Assembly: GCF_000744655.1 (NCBI RefSeq)
Contig: NZ_JQMJ01000004.1
Span: forward strand, 4,030,001-4,094,000
DNA from: Streptacidiphilus rugosus AM-16
GTDB taxonomy: Bacteria > Actinomycetota > Actinomycetes > Streptomycetales > Streptomycetaceae
DNA length: 64,000 nucleotides
Reading direction: 5' to 3'
The notes beneath the pieces are model-generated. The model saw only the letters and a program-made list of their open reading frames with translations, ran no database searches and was not told where the DNA came from. How positions within the stretch are numbered: the stretch's first letter is position 1; each line of letters begins with the position of its first letter. A program made the position numbers and the translations under genes. Positions 59,176 through 64,000 of the stretch are shown here, one piece after another.

Positions 59176-60435
59176 ATGGTCTTCCCCCCGCGCTCGAACC
59201 CGGAGCACGCGAACTCCGCGCACACGAACTCCCCCCGTCCGATCGACCGCCGGACCCTGCTGCGCGCCGGCGTCCTGGCCGGCTCGGCCGCGCTGCTCGC
59301 CGCCTGCGGCAAGCAGGGAGCCGGCGGCTCCGCCGCCCCGGCCAAGGTCGCGCGCACCAACGCGCCGGTCACCCTGGCCTTCAGCAGCGACAACCCGGCG
59401 ATCGGCGCGGCCATGGCGCCGGAGAAGGGCGCGACACTGCGGCTGCTGAACTACGCCGACTACCTCTCCCCCGACCTGATCAAGTCCTTCGGCCAGAAGT
59501 ACGGCTGCCAGGTCGAGGTCACCACGTTCACGACGATGACCGAGGCCGTGGAGAAGCTGCGCACCGGCAGCACCCGCTACGACGTCTTCTTCCCGACCGC
59601 CGACGTCGTCGGCCGCGTGGCCCAGGCCAAGCTGCTGCAGCCGCTCAACCACGACTACCTGGGCAACCTCGGCAACGCCTGGCCCAGCCTGCAGAACCCC
59701 TTCTACGACCAGGGTTCGCGCTACACCGTCCCGTACAACGTCTACAGCTCGGGCATCGGGTACCGCGCGGACAAGGTCACGGCCATCCCGGCCAACGCCT
59801 ACGACCTGTTCTGGGACCCCGCCTACGCGGGCAAGGTCTACCTGCTGGACGACTACCGCGAGGCGCTGGCGATGACCATGCTGCACCGCGGCCACTACGA
59901 CCTGAACACCGAGGACCCGGCCGCGCTGGCGCTGGCGGGCAAGGACCTCGCCGGCCTGCTGAAGACGGTCCAGGTCAAGCTCGGCACCCAGGAGGCCACG
60001 CTGCTGCCGCAGGGCGCGGCGCTGGTCCACCAGGCCTGGTCGGGCGACATGGTGTCGGCGCAGTCCAACCTCGCCAAGGGCCAGCCGGTGACGCAGCTCG
60101 GCTACTGGTACCCCGAGCACGGCAAGGGCGTCGTCGGCACCGACTGCATGGCCGTGGTGCGCGGCGCCCCGCACCCGGTGCTGGCGCACCTCTTCCTCGA
60201 CTACCTGCTGGACACCGCCAACGCGGGCACCAACATGTCCTGGATCGGCTACCAGCCCGCGCAGACCGCGTTCACGCCCGACTACCTGGTGAAGAACCAG
60301 TACGTCCCGGCCAACCTCACCTCGGCGATCGTGACCGAGGCGGAGTACCGGGCCTCGGTGCAGCTGCTGGAGCTGACGCCGACGGGCGAGAAGCTCTGGC
60401 AGAACACCTGGGCGCAGTTCAACGCCGGGTCCTGA
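59176..60435 (+). CDS. ABC substrate-binding lipoprotein, polyamine type (2, orphan)
   Basis: This 419-residue lipoprotein has a twin-arginine signal (DRRTLLRAG, R25-R26) and lipobox cysteine C44 (LLAACGK). The mature region resembles PotD: LRLLNYADYLSPDLIKSFGQKYGC, RYDVFFPTADVVGRV, VGTDCMAVVRGAPHPVLAHLFLDYLL. It is only distantly like the binding protein at 45911. No permease or ATPase gene is adjacent and a strong terminator follows, so it is monocistronic. The orphan permease pair at 28815-30674 carries the same operator and is the most likely partner. Confidence 0.92.
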   Translation: MVFPPRSNPEHANSAHTNSPRPIDRRTLLRAGVLAGSAALLAACGKQGAGGSAAPAKVARTNAPVTLAFSSDNPAIGAAMAPEKGATLRLLNYADYLSPDLIKSFGQKYGCQVEVTTFTTMTEAVEKLRTGSTRYDVFFPTADVVGRVAQAKLLQPLNHDYLGNLGNAWPSLQNPFYDQGSRYTVPYNVYSSGIGYRADKVTAIPANAYDLFWDPAYAGKVYLLDDYREALAMTMLHRGHYDLNTEDPAALALAGKDLAGLLKTVQVKLGTQEATLLPQGAALVHQAWSGDMVSAQSNLAKGQPVTQLGYWYPEHGKGVVGTDCMAVVRGAPHPVLAHLFLDYLLDTANAGTNMSWIGYQPAQTAFTPDYLVKNQYVPANLTSAIVTEAEYRASVQLLELTPTGEKLWQNTWAQFNAGS

Positions 60436-60452
60436 CGTCTCGCCGGGGTCAT

Positions 60453-60490
60453 GAGGAAGGGGTGACGCCCGCGGGCGTCACCCCTTCCTC
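60453..60490. terminator. Bidirectional hairpin terminator
   Basis: Two 18-base complementary arms (60453-60470 and 60473-60490) separate the convergent binding-protein and flavin-oxidoreductase genes. Confidence 0.88.
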
Positions 60491-60507
60491 GTCCCCGCCG
60501 CTCGCGG

Positions 60508-62517
60508 TCAGGGCGCGGGCACCGCCAGGACGGCGCGGGTGCCCTCCAACACCGCCTCCTCCAGGCTCCGCGCGGCCCGCACGTCACCGGCCCGCACCGC
60601 GCCCGGCCGCCCTTCCAGCCGCGCCCACAGCTCGTCCTGCGGGACCCGGCCGTGGGCGACGACCACGGCGGACACATCCTCGGGCAGTCCTTCGAGGCGG
60701 CCCGAGAAGACATGGCGCAGCGTCAACTCGGTGCCCTCCTCCGGATCGGCCACGAGTTCCAGATGCGGCAGCAGCCGGACCCCGAGCGCGTCCAGCCGGG
60801 CCAGGTACCCGTTGCGCTGGTACTGGTGCAGCGACATGCCCGGCACGGGCGCGGCGCAGGCCAGCAGCACCTCGCGGCCGCTCGCCGCCAGCACCTCGGC
60901 GGCGTCGGGACCGCACCAGCCGCCGCCCCAGTCCGCGACCAGGACGGCGCCGTCACCCGGCGGCGGCAGCCGTTCGGGTTCGCCGATGGCGGTCCAGGCG
61001 TCGACCATCGCCAGTCCGGGCGGCACCGGCAGCTCGGGACGGTAGGGGACGGCGCCGGCGGCCAGCACGATGGCGGGGCCCTCCACTCCCTCCGACTCCG
61101 CCGCGAACTCCTCCAGCGTCTGCGCCGCGTCGGTGCCGAGGCGCAGGTCGACGCCGGCCGCCAGGAGCTCGCGTTCGGCCCAGGCGTACCAGCGCCGCGC
61201 GCTCTCCCGGTGCGCGGGGGCCCGTCCGGCCAGCCAGAGCTGGCCGCCGACGCCTTCGGCGCGTTCGACCAGCAGGACCCGGCGGCCCGCGTAGCCGGCT
61301 TCCACGGCGGCCGCGACCCCGGCGGGGCCCGCACCGACCACGAGCAGCGGCGGCCTGGCCCGCCCCGCGACCGGGAGCCGCCGCTCGCGCGGCGGGCGGT
61401 CGGGCCGCTGCGGCAGCGTGGCCTCCCGCCCGGTCCGGACGTTGACGGCGCAGCCGATCGGCAGGCCCTCGTGGTAGTGCCCGATGCAGCTCTGGTTGCA
61501 GCCGATGCACGGGATCGCGGGCACGCCCGCCCGCAGCTTGCGCGGCAGGTGCGGATCGGCGATCAGCGCCCGGGTCATGCCCACCGCGTCGGCGAGGCCG
61601 CGCGCGACGGCCCCCGCTGCCGATACGGGGTCGACGATCCTGGTGGTGGCCAGCAGCCGCACGTCCCGCGGCAGGCGTTCGCGCAGGCCGCCGAGCCGGG
61701 TCAGGATCACGTCCTCCGCGACGGGCGGCGGCGGCGCGATCCAGCTGGACCCGGCCAGGGTGCGCGAGTAGCCGAGGGCGAGCGAGACGCAGTCCACCAG
61801 GGGTGCGAGCTCCTCGGCGATCTCCAGGCAGCGGGCGTTGTCCAGGCCGCCCGGGGTGAGCTCATCGGCGGCCAGCCGGACACTGAGCGCCCGGTCCGCG
61901 CCGATCGCCTCCCGCACCGCGCGCAGCACCTCGGTGGTGAAGCGCAGCGGTGCGGCGTAGGCGTCGGCGCGGTGGTTGGTGAGCGGGGACATGAACTGGG
62001 CGGGCAGGTAGCCGTGGGCGGCGGAGACCTCGACTCCGTCGAAGCCCGCCTGCACGGCGTGGCGGGCCGCGTCCGCGTAGCCGCGCACGATCGCGCGGAT
62101 CTCCCGCAGGGTCAGCGCCCTCGGCTCGACCCTGAATCTGGGCGAGGGGACGGCGCTCGGCGCGGGCGCGGCGCTGCGCGGAGCGCCGGAGAACTCCTCG
62201 CTGCCGCCGTGCATCAACTGCAGCAGCAGCGGCGTCCCGTGTGCGTGCACGGCGTCGGCGAGGGCGGCGAGCCCCGGCAGCGACTGCGGCTGGTAGGCGG
62301 CCAGGGTGTGCGAGTTGATGAGCCCGCTCGGATGGACGGCGGCGGCCTCGACGAAGACGGCGCCGACGCCGCCCGCCGCACGCTCGGCGTGGTAGGCGAG
62401 CAGCGCCGGCGTGGGCCGGTGGTCGTGCACCAGACCGGTCTGGTGCGAGGTGGAGACGATCCGGTTGGGCAGCTCCACCGGCCCGACGCGCAGCGGCGCG
62501 AAGAGCGCGTCCGTCAT
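60508..62517 (-). CDS. NADH:flavin oxidoreductase, DgcA/StcD/TMADH-like N-demethylase
   Basis: This 669-residue protein has an N-terminal old-yellow-enzyme FMN barrel (about residues 1-340, with PNRIVSTSHQTGLVHDH and AAHGYLPAQFMSPLTNHR), a 4Fe-4S motif CIGCNQSCIGHYHEGLPIGC, and a C-terminal FAD/NAD domain (LLVVGAGPAGVAAAVEAGYAG). This is the plan of trimethylamine dehydrogenase, dimethylglycine demethylase DgcA and N-methylproline demethylase StcD. It probably removes a methyl group from the tertiary amine left by the Rieske enzyme, releasing formaldehyde. The start overlaps the cupin stop (ATGA). Confidence 0.9.
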   Translation of the reverse strand: MTDALFAPLRVGPVELPNRIVSTSHQTGLVHDHRPTPALLAYHAERAAGGVGAVFVEAAAVHPSGLINSHTLAAYQPQSLPGLAALADAVHAHGTPLLLQLMHGGSEEFSGAPRSAAPAPSAVPSPRFRVEPRALTLREIRAIVRGYADAARHAVQAGFDGVEVSAAHGYLPAQFMSPLTNHRADAYAAPLRFTTEVLRAVREAIGADRALSVRLAADELTPGGLDNARCLEIAEELAPLVDCVSLALGYSRTLAGSSWIAPPPPVAEDVILTRLGGLRERLPRDVRLLATTRIVDPVSAAGAVARGLADAVGMTRALIADPHLPRKLRAGVPAIPCIGCNQSCIGHYHEGLPIGCAVNVRTGREATLPQRPDRPPRERRLPVAGRARPPLLVVGAGPAGVAAAVEAGYAGRRVLLVERAEGVGGQLWLAGRAPAHRESARRWYAWAERELLAAGVDLRLGTDAAQTLEEFAAESEGVEGPAIVLAAGAVPYRPELPVPPGLAMVDAWTAIGEPERLPPPGDGAVLVADWGGGWCGPDAAEVLAASGREVLLACAAPVPGMSLHQYQRNGYLARLDALGVRLLPHLELVADPEEGTELTLRHVFSGRLEGLPEDVSAVVVAHGRVPQDELWARLEGRPGAVRAGDVRAARSLEEAVLEGTRAVLAVPAP

Positions 62518-62870
62518 CCGGCCGCGGTCTCCGGCTGGAGCTCCATGTGGTAGCACTTGCGCAGCGTCTCGTGGACCTCCAGGACCACCGGCGTGGCCCG
62601 GTCCAGGATGACCGCGCTCCCGGGGGCGATGTCGAAGGGCTGCCCGCCCTCGGGGATGATGGTGGCCTTGCCCTCGACGACGACGAAGATCTCGGACTCG
62701 GTCATCCGGATCGCGCCAGGCGTGCAGGTCCAGATGCCGCGGATGGCGCTGCCGTCGGGCGCGGTCCAGATGTTGGCGTCGGCGACGACGGGCTCGCCGG
62801 CGACGGCCTGGCCCGGCTCCAGGTCGTAGGGGACGGGCTCGGCGTCGGCGATGACGAAGCTGCTGGCCAT
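62514..62870 (-). CDS. Small cupin, DUF861/EutQ-like
   Basis: This 118-residue protein has one cupin barrel: WTAPDGSAIRGIWTCTPGAIRM, TESEIFVVVEGKATIIPEGGQPFDIAPGSAVIL. The metal-binding histidines of enzymatic cupins are mostly replaced, as in the DUF861 group. Similar small cupins lie beside amine-catabolic genes in actinomycetes; the role is unknown. GAGAGG precedes the ATG at 62870. It is coupled to the demethylase gene by an ATGA overlap and follows an acyl-CoA dehydrogenase gene. Confidence 0.82.
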   Translation of the reverse strand: MASSFVIADAEPVPYDLEPGQAVAGEPVVADANIWTAPDGSAIRGIWTCTPGAIRMTESEIFVVVEGKATIIPEGGQPFDIAPGSAVILDRATPVVLEVHETLRKCYHMELQPETAAG

Positions 62871-62940
62871 GAGGGTTCCTCTCGGTGAAGGGTGCATCGG
62901 TGAATCGGCGGACGGGTGTGCGGGCTGCGGTGACGGTCGG

Positions 62941-64000
62941 TCAGGCGATGACGGCGCGGACGCCGCGGCGCTCGAGCGCGCGGGCGACGACCAGCCGCTG
63001 GATCTCGCTGGTCCCCTCCCAGATGCGGTCGACGCGCAGCTCCCGCCAGAAGCGTTCGGCGGCCGTGGTCCGGATGTAGCCGCGCCCGCCGAAGACCTGC
63101 ACGACCCGGTCGGCGCAGCGGTTGGCCGCCTCGCTGGCGAAGAGCTTGGCGACCGATGCCTTGGCGTGCACGACCTTGGGGTCGGCCCCCGAGTCGGCCA
63201 GGGCGGCGACCTCGTAGACGAGCAGGCGCGCCGCGGCGGCGTCGGCGGCCGAGTCGGCGAGCGGGAAGGAGACGCCCTGGTAGTCCAGGATCCGGCTGCC
63301 GCCCTGTTCGCGTCCGGCGGCCCAGGCGGTCGCCTCCTCCAGCAGCCGGCCCATCGCGGCCACGCAGTGCACGGCGATCCCGAGGCGCTCCTCCACGAAC
63401 CAGCGCTGCTGCAGCGCGTCCGCGCCGCCCAGCGGGCCGAGCACCTCGGCGGGGCCGACGCGCACGTCGGTGAAGCGGATGGCCGGGTGGCCGTGCGGGA
63501 AGCTGTGTGTGAAGGGCGGGTCGTCGACCGTCTCGACGCCGGGCGCGTCGGCCGGGACCAGGAAGAGCGTCGGGCCCTCCTCGGCGACGGCGACCACGAC
63601 GTGCGTGGTGGCCACGTCGCCGCTGGTGACGAACCACTTCTCGCCGCTGATCAGCCAGCCCTCGCCGTGCTCGTCCACGACCCTGCGGGCGGTGGTCGCG
63701 ATCCGGGAGGGGTCGCTGCCGGCGTGTTCCTCGGTCACGGCGTAGGAGACGGCGGCGGTGCCGGCGACGCAGGGGCGCAGGTAACGGTCGATCTGCTCGG
63801 GCGTGCCCGCGGTGAGCACGTTGTACGCGTCGGGGATCCACCACCACAGGCCGTTGGTGCTGCGGCCCAGCTGCTCGTGGACGGCAACGTAGTCGGTGGC
63901 GCTCCAGCCCTGGCCGCCGTGCTCGGGCGCGATGCGCCCGCCGTTGAGACCGGCCTTGACCGCGGCGGTGCGGATGCCGTCGACGATCTCCTGCGGGAGC
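62941..64000 (-). CDS. Acyl-CoA dehydrogenase (island copy 2), N-terminus outside window
   Basis: The frame is open to the end of the window and ends at 62941, giving about 352 visible codons. Motifs are YAVTEEHAGSDPSRIATTAR, WLISGEKWFVTSGD, VVQVFGGRGYIRTTAAERFWRELRVDRIWEGTSEIQRLVVA. It is related to the acyl-CoA dehydrogenase at 38194 but clearly distinct. It probably shares an operon with the cupin and flavin demethylase genes. Its promoter and any further copy of the regulon operator would lie beyond base 64000. Confidence 0.9.
   Translation of the reverse strand, partial: LPQEIVDGIRTAAVKAGLNGGRIAPEHGGQGWSATDYVAVHEQLGRSTNGLWWWIPDAYNVLTAGTPEQIDRYLRPCVAGTAAVSYAVTEEHAGSDPSRIATTARRVVDEHGEGWLISGEKWFVTSGDVATTHVVVAVAEEGPTLFLVPADAPGVETVDDPPFTHSFPHGHPAIRFTDVRVGPAEVLGPLGGADALQQRWFVEERLGIAVHCVAAMGRLLEEATAWAAGREQGGSRILDYQGVSFPLADSAADAAAARLLVYEVAALADSGADPKVVHAKASVAKLFASEAANRCADRVVQVFGGRGYIRTTAAERFWRELRVDRIWEGTSEIQRLVVARALERRGVRAVIA

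Noticed and set aside
1-64000. CRISPR arrays, tRNA or rRNA genes, insertion sequences, prophage and polyketide or NRPS gene clusters
   Set aside because: I looked for regular repeats, cloverleaf genes, transposase or integrase motifs and modular synthase motifs and found none. The repeats present are local tandem or regulatory ones.

Overview
The window is very GC-rich actinomycete DNA, most likely from the family Streptomycetaceae (Streptomyces, Kitasatospora or Streptacidiphilus). The evidence is the GC-saturated third codon positions, GTG and TTG starts, an rbpA gene with a sigma-R type promoter, mycothiol-dependent formaldehyde dehydrogenase, a ribE-ribM-ribBA-ribH operon behind an FMN riboswitch, and a copy of an intergenic repeat that I remember as common in Streptomyces. 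There are no rRNA or tRNA genes, CRISPR arrays or transposases.

Bases 1-28.6 kb look like conserved core chromosome. In order they hold the end of an amino-acid permease, a small helix-hairpin-helix protein, a glycerophosphodiesterase and MFS transporter pair, rbpA, fxsA, an apolipoprotein N-acyltransferase, an amidohydrolase, an Lrp regulator, several hypothetical proteins, a phosphotransferase operon with a divergent VOC protein, a P-loop kinase, and a TPR-AAA+ ATPase resembling EccA. These are followed by a NatAB-type ABC exporter, two tandem CNNM/CBS membrane proteins (one with a histidine-rich tail), a PH-domain protein, hisG and hisE, the riboflavin operon, and a LuxR-type two-component system.

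Bases 28.8-38.1 kb are mixed. They hold two spermidine/putrescine-type permeases without partners, an Mca-like PIG-L deacetylase, a phytanoyl-CoA dioxygenase homologue, small orphan proteins, two ECF sigma factors, and an FMN-reductase/SnoaL fusion. The fusion gene is divergent from an ECF41-type sigma gene, and both share the same promoter motif.

Bases 38.2-64 kb form a large catabolic island. It encodes two Rieske oxygenases of the glycine-betaine/stachydrine demethylase type, an electron chain (NuoF-like flavoprotein plus 3Fe-4S type ferredoxin), and a TMADH/DgcA-like flavin demethylase. It also encodes a PYROXD2-like FAD oxidoreductase, an aldehyde dehydrogenase, a class III aminotransferase, an ADP-forming acyl-CoA ligase, two acyl-CoA dehydrogenases, mycothiol-dependent formaldehyde dehydrogenase with a metallo-beta-lactamase hydrolase, a TetR regulator, a complete polyamine-type ABC importer and a second, orphan binding protein.

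The most striking observation is an operator, ACTAACTGG-N4-CCAGTCAGT, with identical half-sites at 28691, 43776 and 59085 and a degraded copy at 43914. It lies upstream of the orphan permease pair, both central divergent operons, the minus-strand oxygenase/aminotransferase operon and the orphan binding protein. My reading is one TetR-controlled regulon for uptake and oxidative N-demethylation of a quaternary-ammonium or other N-methylated amine. Formaldehyde would be removed through mycothiol and the carbon skeleton passed through CoA thioesters. The substrate cannot be read from the sequence.
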